DNA of 64,000 nt from assembly GCA_030144725.1 (NCBI GenBank), contig JASKMD010000020.1, positions 4,792,703 to 4,856,702 on the forward strand. Direction: 5' to 3'. The notes beneath the pieces are model-generated. The model did no database searches. It saw nothing but the letters and a program-made list of their open reading frames with translations, and was not told the DNA's origin. The position numbers and the translations under genes are program-made. Positions 1-11,472 of the stretch are shown in pieces (positions within the stretch are counted from its first letter, which is position 1; every line of letters starts with the position of its first letter). This DNA is from Haematococcus lacustris (Eukaryota; Chlorophyta; Chlorophyceae; Chlamydomonadales; Haematococcaceae).

Positions 1-242
1 GCAGCAGCAGCAGCAGGGGTCAGCCTTAGCCTTAGCCTCAGCAGCAGCAAGGGGGGTGTCAGCTGCAACTGGGCCTCAGCAGCAGCAGGGGCCTCAGCAG
101 CAAGAGCAGAGGCCTTGTCCCCGGTTGCATTCCTGCCCTACCCCACCATACAGCGGCTTGCCCCTCCCCTCCCCATGGCTGCCTGCTGCCCCGCCCTACC
201 CCCCTATGGCTGCCTGCTGCCCCCCTCCCCCTTGGCCCTCGC
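1..242. other. Intronic sequence of the threonine dehydrogenase gene
   Basis: No coding segment matching the next part of the dehydrogenase is visible here on the minus strand. The stretch starts with GCA/CAG trinucleotides and contains C-rich low-complexity DNA, so it is read as intron continuing off the window. Confidence 0.5.
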
Positions 243-1656
243 CTGACAGCAGTGTGGCTAGGTGGATGATGTGGGTGATGCCGTGCTCAATGGTCACGCG
301 CGCCAGGTTGTCCTTGTCCAGCACATCAAGGTACACAAAGGGCCCGCTCTCAAGCATCTGCACCGCAGCCACCCACAGCGGATGCACCACCTCCACCACC
401 TGCACCAGCACCTAGCCCCCTCCCTCATCTAACCGGGGATCTCTTCCAGCCCCCAGCCCGACCCTCAACCCTAATACTTCATCACATCTATATAAACACA
501 CATCTAAAAATTACACAAAAACACACACACACATATATATAATTAAAAATAAGCATGCATACACGCATATAGCCTTGATCCGACACAAGCAGCCAGCCTG
601 ACCCTGAGCAAGCATGGAAGAAAGCAGTTGCACTGTTACTAACTGATGCAAATCAACAGCCCAGGGAACACACCGCACACAGCTGCCCTATGACCAGGGT
701 GTGACCAGTATGTGATCAGTGGGTGACCAGGGTGGGGCAAAGTGTGACCAGGGCGGGTTACAGGGTGGAGTAGGATGAAGGTTGACCTCCCCCGCTCCAG
801 GTCAGCTGTGCCCCGCAGCTGCGCAGCAGCCCCCCCAGCCCACCCAGCCCACCCTGTACTGCCTGGCCTGCTGACATGCGCCTGCTCACCCTGAGGCATG
901 GGGGAGGACCCTTACAGTGCGGTTGGTCTTCACATCTGACGAGATCACGTTCTCAACCCCAACACGGGCCCTGAGGAATGGAATCTGCAGTCAAGAGAGG
1001 TCATAGAGAGGGGGTCCCAGGGAGGGGGTGGGGTGGGGTGGGGTGGGGTCAACAAGGGGAGGAGGTCAGGTAGGGGGGAGGTCAGCAAGGGGAGGAGGTC
1101 AGGTAGGGGGGAGGTCAGGTAGGGGGGAGGTCAGGTAGGGGTGGGGTCAGCAAGGTGAGGTCAGGTAGGGGGGAGGTCAATTTTGTTGGAGGTTGAGGGA
1201 AGCCATTCTTACACGCCTCTGCATTGTCTTATACCTGCCTGTGCTGCCCCGTCTGCCTCTGCCTACACCCACCCAAACACATGCACTAGAGAGGGTGCAA
1301 ACACCATTTTGGGCAGGGGAGTGTACGAGCTGCACCCAATCTCGAGGCACTGACCAGCTCAGCGCCAATCTGACCACATGCACCCGTCACTAGAAACCTG
1401 CGTTACGGAAAAAGGAATGGGTATGTATAGCGGGTTGCGAAGTTGACGCATGTTACCAACAGGGCTGAGTCAGCTTGCGAACAATTGGAAATCAAACAAG
1501 TCAAGCAAGCCACGCGTACCTTGGGTCAGCTGCGCTTGCTGGGTCACGCCCTGTCCCTAAGTAGCCTCCGCCTCGCCAGTAGTGCACGCTTCGTTCTCCT
1601 GCGTGTGAACTCTGGCAACGCTGCAGTCCCGCTGCGAAGCACCGCCACGCCCGCAT
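243..1656 (-). CDS. TDH: L-threonine 3-dehydrogenase, short-chain (NAD-epimerase-like) type; 5' part only
   Basis: Oxidises L-threonine to 2-amino-3-ketobutyrate with NAD+, normally in mitochondria. Four exons can be joined in phase on the minus strand: 1656-1520, 1397-1355, 984-916 and 357-243. The first encodes an Arg/Ser-rich leader starting MRAWRCFAAGLQRC, which looks like a mitochondrial presequence. Exon 2 gives VTGACGQIGAEL, the TGxxGxxG Rossmann motif for NAD+. Exon 3 gives the RARVGVENVISSDVKTNR strand, and exon 4 FVYLDVLDKDNL...HGITHIIHLATLLS, all typical of the threonine-dehydrogenase branch of the extended SDR family. The start is the first ATG after a non-ATG open stretch. The last exon has no GT donor at the expected end: homology runs to LLS and is followed by GC, so a GC-AG intron is likely. 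The catalytic YxxxK and the C terminus lie beyond the left edge. A generic UDP-sugar epimerase is the alternative, but less likely. Confidence 0.78.
1021..1180. repeat. G-rich minisatellite in a TDH intron
   Basis: Imperfect tandem units of the type GGTCAGGTAGGGGGGA alternate with GGTCAGCAAGGGGAGGA. A GGGGT run at 1027-1049 precedes them. They lie in the intron between TDH exons 2 and 3. Confidence 0.7.
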
Positions 1657-2435
1657 CGTATGATTGCCAGCCAAGTATCTGAAGCTCACAAAACAATTAG
1701 CGGCGTCTTAGTCACAATAGTTAGTACCAAACTTGCACCAGCGAAGAACTGGAATGTAGCATAAGCGGTTGGGTGCAGGTTAGTCGACACAACGTGCTGG
1801 CCTAAAGAGGAGTTTAAGGTACACGTGCATACGCCCCACTGCCCTAATGCCCCGACGGACTGCGCGCAATGGCATTTTGCTCAGCCATCAACAAGCAGAC
1901 TGACTATAGATGTTGATGGACGCCTTAACAAAAGAGGCGGCAGGGCGTTAGGGCCGGGATCCCCGCGGCCAGTGCCGCCGCAGTTCGCCGGCCGCCCTCG
2001 CCATCACTGCGTGCCGTCTGCCGCAGGAGGTTAGGCTCCTCTGCTACGGTGAAGATAATCCGGCAGTTTGAAGTCCTGCAAGCTCGAGGGGCAGGGGCGG
2101 GGGCAGGGGCGGGGGTGGGCAAGCCACCCCCCGGCTCCCCTGCCAGGCCTTACCAGAGCCCCAGCAGGGATCCCCAGCCGCCGGGGCAAGGGCAAGGGCA
2201 GTGGCAGCCGTACGGCGGAACTGTACAGCATCTTAAGCAGCTTGACAACTGACAGCTTTGCTAATCAGCCCTCCTGCAAGCCTAATTACTCAAAAGCATT
2301 TTCAGCATTCTCAGCATTTCCATATTTGCGCAATACTCGCATCGGCTACATTGCAACCAGCAGGCGCTGGCGTAGGCAACCTAACCGTCCTGTTCGCGAG
2401 CGTCAAGTTGCGACTCCTCCTCAGAGTTGGTCGCG
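1657..2435. promoter_or_regulatory. Divergent intergenic region between TDH and the deacetylase gene
   Basis: The two genes start head to head about 780 bp apart, so this stretch must hold both promoters and both 5' UTRs. No clear TATA box or other element could be assigned. A GGGGCA-rich patch (2089-2120) and a GGGCAA-rich patch (2180-2200) are visible. Open frames here have no recognisable homology. Confidence 0.45.
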
Positions 2436-5400
2436 ATGGCAGCGTCCCCTCCGCATCAAGGCAGGCTGGGCTATTTGTTTCACGAGCTGTGCATGTGGCA
2501 CAACCCCGGCGCGCTGCAGTCGATCAGCAGGTACGCAGGTAGCAGCCAACGAGCAGACCGCACAGATGTAGCCAAAACTCCGCCAGCGTCCCACATTGCT
2601 CCCGACCAGCAGCCAAGCGCGGGCACCCGCACCCACATCCTTCACCCTGCCGAGTCAGCTCTCAGTAGCCAAGCCACGGCTCTGCTGCCTGCCCGCCCCA
2701 GCCCTCTCACCTGACAGTCAGCCCTGGCCACCTGCCACCACCACCCACACCAGTCCAGCCACTGACGACCCGCTCAGCTAGGCAGAGCCCCCCGCCCCCC
2801 TCCAGGCCCCCAGCCCCCTCAGGCCCCCCCAGGCTCCCCCAAGGCCCCCTTTTCTTTTGTCAGCTTATTTAGCCAGCTCCCCTGCTCCCCTACCAGACCC
2901 AACCAGACCCCTAGCAGGGCGCCGCAACGCCTACCAGGCCCTATCAGAGCGCTGCAGGCAGCAGGGCTCCCCAGGCCCCAGGCCAGCTCCCAGCCAGGGC
3001 CAGGGGCTGACCTGCAGCTCCGTGCCCTGTCCTGCTCAGCCCTCACGGTTCACAATGCAGGCCATGCAGGCATGTTCAAGCATTGATGCCTGACCTGACC
3101 TGACCTGACCTGACCTGACCTGACCTGACCTGACCTGACCTGACCTGCTGGTGCCATGCCCTGATGGTGCCCTGCCCTGACCTGATGACCGCATCAGCTT
3201 TGTTGAGCCGACACGGCACTGGGAGAATGTCGAGACCAAGCGCCGCCTGCACAACATGGTCCAGGTGGGCAGCAGGCAGGGCGCAGCGGGGCGGGGCGGG
3301 GCGGGTCGGGGCCTCGTGACTACGACACTGTGAAACATCCCAGATATGGGCACAGGCGAGCAGCGGGAGGGGCAGCATCGCGGGCAGCCTGAGGGGCAGG
3401 TGGCACAGCCAGTGAAGAGCCAGCCCCAGGGGTGTAGGTCCATTTCTTTGTCATGAGGTTTGTTGGCTGGATGCCAGTGGTGGTGCAGGCCAGTGGGCTG
3501 GCTGACCACCTGGTGGCATTGAGGGCCAGAGCCGCCACAGTGGATGAGCTGGCCAGGTGGGCAGGCAGGGGGAGGGGGAGGGGGAGGGGGAGGGGGAGGG
3601 GGAGGGGGAGGGGGAGGGGGAGGGGGAGGGGGAGGGGGAGGGGGAGGGGGAGGGGGAGGGGGAGGGGGAGGGGGAGGGGGAGGGGGAGGGGGAGGGGGAG
3701 GGGGTGGGGGTGGGGGTGGGGGAGGGGAGGGGCCTCCTTCCATCTACCACACCTGCCTAGGGGTGCCTCATCTGGCAGACAGGCAGGCAGGCAGGCAGGC
3801 AGCTCAGACCATGTAGCCACTGGACCTGCAGCCACTGGACCTCATCTGCTGCCAGGAAGTGCTGCTCCGGCCCTCCTGCTGGGCTGCAGGGTTCATGACC
3901 GGGAGTACATCGCCCGGGTGAAGGCCATGAGCGATGATGACACCAAGGTCGGTGTTGGGGCAAGGTCACGAGAAGCAAAGTGTTGCGGCATGGTCATGCA
4001 CCACACACGTGGGCGCAGCAGCAGTGCCAGTAGCAGTGGGCAGCAGCAGCAGCAGCAGCAGTGGCAGTAGCAGTGGGCAGCAGCAGCAGCAGTGACAGCA
4101 GCAGTGGGCAGCAGCAGCAGCAGCAGATCCTCATCACAGCACACCGTCACCATACCCAGCACTGGCGATACTCCATAGCCAGTAGTGCGAGTGCATTGGT
4201 CTCACTGTAGTGTGTCACACTTTGCTTGTCTGCGTTCCCAAAGAATGCCTGCGTGGTAGGAAGTATCTCACTTTCGTCCCATTAGCCTTCGGCATGCAAC
4301 TTCTAGGCAGCTGCTGCCCAGCTGCTGCCCAGCTTCTGCCCAGCTTGTGACCCAGGTGGGGGCTGCAGGGCCACCATACATGTGGCGATGGGGCAACCTT
4401 TGGTCCTGGGGGCTATGAGGTGGCGGCCCTGGCAGCGGGGGGGGCGCTGGCTGCCATGGAGGCAGTGCTGGAGGGGCGGGTGCGCCATGCCTATGCCCTG
4501 GTGCGCCCCCCAGGTGGGTGGAGGGGGAGGGGGAGGGCAGGGCATGGCAGGGGAGGGAGCGGTGGGGAGGGAGGGGTGGGGGCAAGGGGGGGGGACAGGG
4601 GGGGGGCCCAGGCAGGGGGTAGGGTGAGGGTGCTGGGGGGCAGGGGGCAGGGGAGGAGAGTACAAGAGGGGGGAGGGCAGGGAGGGGGTAGGGTGTGGGG
4701 GCTACTGGGGGTTAGCCACAGCTACAGTGAGTCAACCACAGTGCACCCCATGTGCTGTGTTCCCTGTCCTGAGCATTCTTCAAGTTCCAGGGTGCGGATG
4801 TGGATGACCATGGCGCGCGGCATACCTTTTATTCCCTACTCAACTGACATTACATGTATTCTATTGCACATGCATATCGCATATCGCATAATGCCAAGTA
4901 AATGTAATGCTGAAAAACTTGTTGAGATGAGTAGGTGGGTCAGGGGGGAGGGGGAGACGTGGGGTTGCACTGGGTGTAACTCTACAGGGTAAGTCCCAAG
5001 TAGACAAGCAGGCAACTGGCCTTGTCCAGCCTGGAGCAAAGCTGGAGCCAGACCCATAGCCAGGGGTGCAAGCCAAAGGCTGCCTTTCACATCGATAGCG
5101 CAGTTTGAAAAGCGGAAAGAAAAAGTTCATCCCTTCACATCACGGGGAAAGTAAAACCCTCTGTAAACGCTGCCTAACTGCGATTTTACTGAAAAGATCA
5201 GAAATTTCAGTGCAACTGTTGCCGAACATTACTCACTTGAAAAGTGCAGAAATCCTACTGTAACCGTGCAGGGGGCGTCGACAAAGCTGGGCATCGTAGA
5301 CGCTTTGATGCTGCTGGCTTATCTTGTACACGTAGTAGCCTGGAACCAGCCCATGATGTAAAGAGATACTGTATAATGTCTCTGCCCGCGCTGTTCACGT

Positions 5401-8400
5401 TCAAATGACGACCTCGACCTCGTCTCAAGATTATACATAGATCACGGCGACCTATAATGTATGGCATTTCACAGCGAAACTCAAACTGTATGGGGAAAGG
5501 AGGGGAAGGTGAGACATGTACAGGTACCAGGCGGGCGAGCAGGCAGCTGGTACCGCCCCAGACCCACATCCTGGTCACACTACACTCCTCTCAGAACAGA
5601 GATCATGACCCCATCACGCCTCAGGGCATCATGCGGAGAGGGCCAAGGGCATGGGGTTCTGCATCTTCAACAATGTGGCAGTGGCCGCAGCGGCAGCCTT
5701 GCAGCAGCATGGACTGGAGCGGGTGGCCATTGTGGACTATGATGTTCATCATGGTGAGCCGTTAGCCTGCAAATTGACATTTGTGACACATTAGGCCCCA
5801 CATGTGGATTGTGACATGCCCGATGGTGGGTCTACTATGCATGTGAGGACAGGGAAGTGGCAGGCAAGGGGTTATGCTAGGCAGCTAGTCCAAGCCTCTG
5901 TAGCAACTGGGCAAGGGTGGCACCCTTCACCCCGCTGCTGCTGCTGCTGTTGCTGTTGCTGCTGCTGCTGTAGCTTCAGCTGCTGCTGCCTAGACTGCTT
6001 TCAGCACCGCTGCTGGTGCTGCTGCCACTGCTGGCACTGCTGCTGGTGCTGGTGCAGGTAACGGCACTCAACATATGTTTGAGGACGACCCCCGGGTGTT
6101 GTTCATCTCCCTGCACCAGGACAGCAACTACCCCAAACATTCCGGGTGAGGCCCACACCCACACCCACACCCACACCCACACCCACACCCACACCCACAC
6201 CCACACCCACACCCACACCCACACCCACACCCACACCCACACCCACACCCACACCCACACCCACACCCACACCCACACCCACACCCACACCCACACCCAC
6301 ACCCACACCCACACCCACACCCACACCCACACCCACACCCACACCCACACCCACACCCACACCCACACCCACACCCACACCCACACCCACACCCACACCC
6401 ACACCCACACCCACACCCACACCCACACCCATACCCACACCCACACCCACACCCATACCCACACCCACACCCACACCCATACCCACACCCACACCCACAC
6501 CCACACCCACACCCACACCCACACCCACACCCACACCCACACCCACACCCACCCTGTGAACCCCTGGCCGGCACCCTGGCAGGCACCTCACGTTGCCTGT
6601 CAGGTGTGAGGGGAAGAAACACACCCGAACACCAACGGGAATGGTTAGTGTCAAGGCTCAGTGTCAGGGCTGAGGTTAGGGTCAGGGGCAGAGGCAGGGG
6701 CAGGGGCAGGGGCAGGGGTAGGGGCAGGGTCAGGGGCAGGGGTAGGGGCAGGGGCAGGGGCAGGGGCAGGGGCAGGGGCAGGGGCAGGGGCAGGGGCAGG
6801 GGCAGGGGCAGGGGTAGGGGCAGGGGCAGGGGCAGGGGTAGGGGCAGGGGCAGGGGCAGGGGCAGGGGCAGGGGCAGGGGCAGGGGCAGGGGCAGGGGCA
6901 GGGGCAGGGGCAGGGGCAGGGGCAGGGGCAGGGGCAGGGGCAGGGGCAGGGGCAGGGGCAGGGGCAGGGGCAGGGGCAGGGGCAGGGGCAGGGGCAGGGG
7001 CAGGGGCAGGGGCAGGGGCAGGGGCAGGGGCAGGGGCAGGGGCAGGGGCAGGGGCAGGGGCAGGGGCAGGGGCAGGGGCAGGGGTAGGGGCAGGGGCAGG
7101 GGCAGGGGTAGGGGCAGGGGCAGGGGCAGGGGTAGGGGCAGGGGCAGGGGCAGGGGCAGGGGCAGGGGCAGGGGCAGGGGCAGGGGCAGGGGCAGGGGCA
7201 GGGGCAGGGGCAGGGGCAGGGGCAGGGGCAGGGGCAGGGGCAGGGGCAGGGGCAGGGGCAGGAACAGGGGCAGGGCAGGGGCAGGGGCAGGGTGGGGTCC
7301 AGGCTGGGTGGCTACCATGCGTGGTGCATGCCATGGAGCGGGTGACTAGCAGTGCCCAGCCTGATCACACTCCACTCCTGCTCTACTAGCGCCTACGCCT
7401 TCTATGTGCCATTGCGGCTAAGTCAGGCTCAAAGGCGGCCAATCAGGCCGAATCAGGCCAAAATCAGGCCAGAACAGGCCGAATCAGGCCAAAATCAGGC
7501 CAGATCAGGCCGAATCAGGCCAAAATCAGGCCAGATCAGGCCGAATCAGGCCAAAATCAGGCCAGATCAGGCCGAATCAGGCCAAAATCAGGCCAGATCA
7601 GGCCGAATCAGGCCAAAATCAGGCCAGATCAGGCCGGATCAGGCCAAAATCAGGCCAGATCAGGCCGGATCAGGCCAAAATCAGGCCAGATCAGGCCGGA
7701 TCAGGCTCAGGAGTTGGGGCAGGGTCAGGGGTCTGGATGATGCAAGTGGCAGTATTGCTGCTCTGCAGGTATGTGGAGGAGGTTGGCACGGGTGCGGGCC
7801 GTGGCTTCACCCTGAACCTGCCCCTGCCCCCAGGGTCAGGCATTGGAGCGTACCGGTGCGTGCCAGGGTCAGGCATGGGGGGCTGCATGTGGGGCAGCGG
7901 CTTGGGCTGAAACTGAGGCTGGGGCTGGGACTGAGGCTTAGGCTGGGGCGGAAATCCCCCCTAGCTAGACGTCTTGCTTCAGCATCGGCTGAGGCTGCTG
8001 CTGCTGCTGCTGCTGCTTCCTGCCCTGCCAGAGCTGCTTTTGAGCGTGTGGTGATCCCTGCCCTGGACTGCTTCCAGCCCCAGCTGCTGCTGGTCAGCTC
8101 CGGCTTTGATGCGTCCTTCATGGACTGCCTGGCCGCAATGAGCCTCAGCAGCGAGGACTTCAGGTCAGCAGGGGACAGGGGGGCACAGGAGCAAGAGCGC
8201 AGCTGGAGGGCAGGGGGCAAGGGGGGCACAGGAGGAAGAGAGCAGGGGGGCCAGGGGGGCAGGAGGGCTGGGGGGCAGGGGGGCTGGGGGGCAGGGGGGC
8301 GGGGGGGCTGGGGGGCTGGGGGGCAGCCAGTCAGGGGGGGAAAGCGAAGCTGTCTGTTGCAACTGCCAGCTGCGGCTGTAGGCTCCAACTTAAGGCTCCA

Positions 8401-9834
8401 ACTCGCCCATGCAGCCAAGCTGCTAGATCCACCCACCATCATGGCAAATGAGGGCAAGGGCTCCGTTTTGGTTTCTTCGGGTTTGGTGCCTACACAAAAT
8501 CGACACTGTCCAGCGGGGTGTGGCTGCAGTCAATGCATCATACGGGAGGACAGCAGGCGGCCTCAGGCCTGTGAAGGCTGCCCCTGGCTTGCCACACCCT
8601 GCCAGTGATAGCCAGGGTCAGGGGTGAAGGGCCCTCCTAGCACGTGCAATAGGGACGATGCTGCAAGAGTTGACGCCGCAGTGGAGGGGTGACCACCTGC
8701 CCTGCCACCACCTGCCCTGCTGCACCTCCCCTGCCACCACCTGCCCTGCTGCACCTGCACTGCCACCACCTGCCTTGCTGCACCTGCACTGCCACCACCT
8801 GCCCTGCTGCACCTGCACTGCTGCACCTGCATTGCCACCACCCGCCCTGCTGCAGCTGCCTTGTAACCACCTTCCCTGATGCACCTGCCCTGCTGCACTT
8901 GCACTGCCACCACCTGCCCTGCCGCGTCCTGCCCTGCGTGACCCAGGTGGATGGCGGGTCAGCTGGCTGCGGCAGCGGAGCGCCTGTGTGGTGGCCGGCT
9001 GCTGGCGCTGCATGAGGGAGGCTACTCGGAGCTGTATGTGAGGCGGGAAGGGCAAGGGGGTCAGGGGGCCGAGCGGGGGCTGGCGGGTGGGGCTGGGTGG
9101 GCATGAGAGGGCGGGTGGGCGAGGGCTGTGGGGAGGGGGGGAGGGGGTGGGGGGCAGGCGGGCGGGCCAGGCAGAGGCGGGCGGGTGGGGCGAGCCGGGG
9201 CAGGCGAGCCCACGGATGACCAGGCTGGGGTGAGGAGGCGGGGCGGAGGCAGGAGGGGGGGCGGAGGGGCAAACTGGGGCAAGGCAGGGGTAGGCGGGCA
9301 GGGGCAAGGGCTGGGGTGAGGGCAGGGCAGGCTATCATCTGGTCATGCCATATGTTGCTGCCTTAGGTGCCTTTCTGTGGGCTGGCAGTACTGGAAGAGC
9401 TGTCTGGAGTACGCACTGCTGTGCAGGACCCTTGGCTGCATGAGGTGAGCTGTACCGCATGCTTGCATGCTATATGGCCGTGAGGGTTGTGTTTGGAAAG
9501 AGAGCAGTTAGGTAGGCCAGATAGATAGGAAGGAAAGTTTGATGATGATGGTTTGACACTGTTACTACTGTCAGCCAAGCCAGCCGGGTAGGCAGATTGC
9601 TGAGACATACAGTGTGTGTGATTTGGAGGGGATGAGGTCACTCCTTCCAACCCCGCCCCCTGAGCCTGCCTCAGTCCCTGCGGCCAGTGCTGTTTACAGA
9701 TCGCTAACTGGGGCTACATGGAGTTGCAGGCGCACCAGGACCGTGTCATTACGCAGGCCGAGGGGGTGCTGCAGCTGCTACGGGAACGGGTAGCGGGTCG
9801 CACGGAGAACGGTGCCGACGTGTCACAGCAGTAG
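2436..9834 (+). CDS. Class II histone deacetylase / acetylpolyamine amidohydrolase family protein
   Basis: Zn-dependent deacetylase acting on acetyl-lysine or acetylated polyamines; the substrate cannot be told from sequence. Twelve phase-consistent exons: 2436-2530, 3198-3264, 3489-3556, 3890-3947, 4369-4513, 5625-5753, 6058-6145, 7769-7855, 8032-8163, 8947-9037, 9367-9444, 9700-9834, giving about 390 residues, a normal single-domain length. Landmarks: [10 protein letters not shown] near the N terminus, [11 protein letters not shown] (catalytic His-His about 146-147), [23 protein letters not shown] (Zn ligands D184 and H186), [23 protein letters not shown] (Zn ligand D272), HEGGYSE (catalytic Tyr about 316), and [14 protein letters not shown] near the C terminus. 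All active-site residues are present, so it should be active. The layout ([18 protein letters not shown]...) is closest in style to bacterial and plant organellar class II deacetylases rather than to Rpd3. No clear nuclear localisation signal was seen. The ATG at 2436 was chosen because it starts the conserved block; an upstream in-frame TTG exists. Introns are loaded with satellites (separate entries). Confidence 0.9.
3089..3146. repeat. TGACC pentamer array
   Basis: About 11 perfect tandem copies of TGACC in the first intron of the deacetylase gene, roughly 50 bp before the exon 2 acceptor at 3197. Confidence 0.95.
3570..3726. repeat. GGGGGA hexamer satellite, intronic
   Basis: About 22 copies of GGGGGA, then three GGGGGT units and a final GGGGGA, in intron 3 of the deacetylase. 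It starts 13 bp after the donor at 3557. G-runs on the transcribed RNA could form quadruplexes. The long open frames here are repeat translations, not genes. Confidence 0.95.
4021..4126. repeat. CAG / GTGGCAG short array
   Basis: Runs of CAG interrupted by GTGGGCAGC, in intron 4 of the deacetylase gene. The wording resembles the large CAG arrays near 19-24 kb. Confidence 0.7.
6148..6553. repeat. CCCACA hexamer satellite, intronic
   Basis: About 67 copies of CCCACA with four CCCATA variants between 6425 and 6485. It begins immediately after the exon 7 donor of the deacetylase gene (GG|GTGAGG at 6146). Confidence 0.97.
6680..7300. repeat. GGGGCA hexamer satellite, intronic
   Basis: About 100 copies of GGGGCA with sparse GGGGTA variants, some spaced 24 or 18 bases apart (for example 6812-6840 and 7083-7135), which suggests small higher-order units. 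It lies in the same deacetylase intron (6146-7768) as the C-rich CCCACA tract. Confidence 0.97.
7437..7710. repeat. 31-bp minisatellite built from ATCAGGCC words
   Basis: Nearly nine tandem units of about 31 bp, each made of three shorter words beginning AATCAGGCC or GATCAGGCC. Later units carry a GAATCA to GGATCA change. It ends about 60 bp before the exon 8 acceptor at 7768 of the deacetylase gene. Confidence 0.92.
8210..8337. repeat. G-rich degenerate repeat
   Basis: Degenerate GGGGGGCAGG / GGGGGGCTGG units in intron 9 of the deacetylase, beginning just after the donor at 8164. Confidence 0.7.
8688..8936. repeat. Minisatellite of CCACCTGCCCTGCTGCACCTG words
   Basis: Tandem, imperfect units of about 24-36 bp (ACCACCTGCCCTGCTGCA and variants) in intron 9 of the deacetylase. 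They end 11 bp before the exon 10 acceptor at 8946, so the array doubles as the C-rich polypyrimidine region of the intron. Confidence 0.85.
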
Positions 9835-9995
9835 CGAGCGGGGAATACCCGTGTTTTCCACCCCCCTCTACGCCTTCCCACCCGTGCATTCCAAGGGAGC
9901 GGTGTGTCTGCGTCCGGAGGGATGTGCAGTATGCGGCAGTGGGGTTGAGCAACGGGCCCTGCCATCAACTGCACACGAGCTTTGTTATTTCCTCT

Positions 9996-10000
9996 TGTAA
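9996..10000 (+). terminator. Candidate polyadenylation signal TGTAA
   Basis: TGTAA, the usual Chlamydomonadales polyadenylation signal, lies about 160 bp after the deacetylase stop codon. The pentamer is common by chance, so this is only a candidate. Confidence 0.4.
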
Positions 10001-11472
10001 ATCCGCATGGGACAGTTTTCGGCACCTAGCCTCGGTACATAGCATGGAGCAACGATTGAGTTTGAATCGGCATTCTAACGGATAACAAACTCAAACGGAC
10101 CCAAGCATCATACGCTACACATCATACGCGACAATTGTCACACTTCATAGTTGCACTACGCGGCAAGTACGAGCCAATGAACTCGCGCTTACTAGCACCT
10201 ACACAGACACTGTCATGAGCAGCACAACGCATACCTCCAGCTCTGTCTCTTATCCGTTACTTATGACCCTGCCCTATCTGCCCACTCACTACAGACTCAG
10301 CTCCCTAATCAACTCATTCCCGTACTTTAAGTCTGCTCTCACTCCCTCCCGCCGCGCACTCCCTCATGCCCAACACTCGTAGCACACGACCTTCGCAGCT
10401 GCCTGCTGTGCGCTCTGACCTGTGCAGCCCCACACGATGCTGGGTGCCGCATGCTGCAGCCAGGCAACCCCTGCCGCCGCCCTCCCAGCAGCAGCTGTGC
10501 TCCAGATCCAGGCCGCCACCTCCCTCACTGCCCTGCACCACCCACTGCTCAGCCCGCTTGCATGCCCCAGCATACAAGCCTGTAGCTGTACAAGCATACC
10601 CAAAAACCACCATGCATCCCCTAAGCATGCATTGCTTGCAATAGTGTAACAGTCACACGTCCGACCAAACACGGCCGGCAGCCACACAATGGCATGGAGG
10701 GCCAGGCGCCGGCTGAGGCGATGCTGATAGCCACTGCGACCTTGCCTGCTACAGCTCAGCTCAGTCTCCTTCCCTCCCCACCCCTCTCTACCAGGACCGT
10801 CACCCTGCCGCCCCTGCCACCACCCTGCGTGTCCCAGTGTCAGGCAGTGTGGGCTCACCACCATTCAGCAGTAGGTAATCAGGGGCAGAGGCGGTGCGGC
10901 CCCGTGCCTTGCCGCCTGACCAGGGCCTGCCTGCTGCTGCCCCAACCAGCTAGCCAGGTCAGCCTAGGCAAGAGTAGGTCTGGCCAGACCCCCTGCCCCG
11001 CCCCATCCTACCCCCTGCCCCGCCCCATCCTACCCCCTGCCCCGCCCCATCCCACCTCACCTCAGGACAGCCAGCCAGCCAGCCACATCAGCCAAGGCCA
11101 GGGTGCTCCGGTCAGCCCCCTGCCCCACCCCACCCCACCCCACCCCACCCCACCGCACCCCACCCCACCGCACCCCACCCCACCGCATCCCACCCCACCG
11201 CACCCCACCCCACCGCATCCCACCCCATCCCACCCCACCGCATCACATCAGCTCAGGCGGGGCCAGGTGGGGTCAGAAACAGTCAGGGGGTGCAAGGCTG
11301 GGGCAGTCCGCCGCTCTGAGGCGCCCTGTCCCACTTGAAGACAGGTAGGGTGGGGACGGGTGAGTCAGGGGTCAGGCGAGGGTGGTGTGGTGTGGCAGTC
11401 AGCTGCCTTCATGTGGCCTACCCTTAGTCAGGTGGGTCAGGTGGGTCAGGGGTTGTGAGGGGGGGGTGGCAG
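10001..11472. other. Intergenic DNA with C-rich tandem repeats
   Basis: No gene was recognised. It lies between the deacetylase (plus) and SpoVS-like (minus) genes, which converge, so it should hold both 3' regions. A 22-bp unit (CCCCCTGCCCCGCCCCATCC) occurs three times at 10989-11052. A CCCCA pentamer tract with CACCG variants runs 11120-11243. Open frames here read as proline-rich repeat translations. Confidence 0.6.
11120..11243. repeat. CCCCA pentamer tract
   Basis: About 24 copies of CCCCA, with every third or fourth unit changed to CACCG or CATCC, giving a loose higher-order pattern. Confidence 0.85.

Noticed and set aside
6103..7389. Long Pro-Thr, Gly-Val, Arg-Gly and Ala-Gly frames
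   Set aside because: Translations of the CCCACA and GGGGCA satellites inside a deacetylase intron.
7437..7710. Regular short repeats resembling a CRISPR array
   Set aside because: There are no unique spacers; units are head-to-tail duplicates in an intron of a eukaryotic gene.
10364..10864. Minus-strand frame of 166 codons
   Set aside because: No recognisable domain, and it shares the region with equally long plus-strand frames; no splice support.
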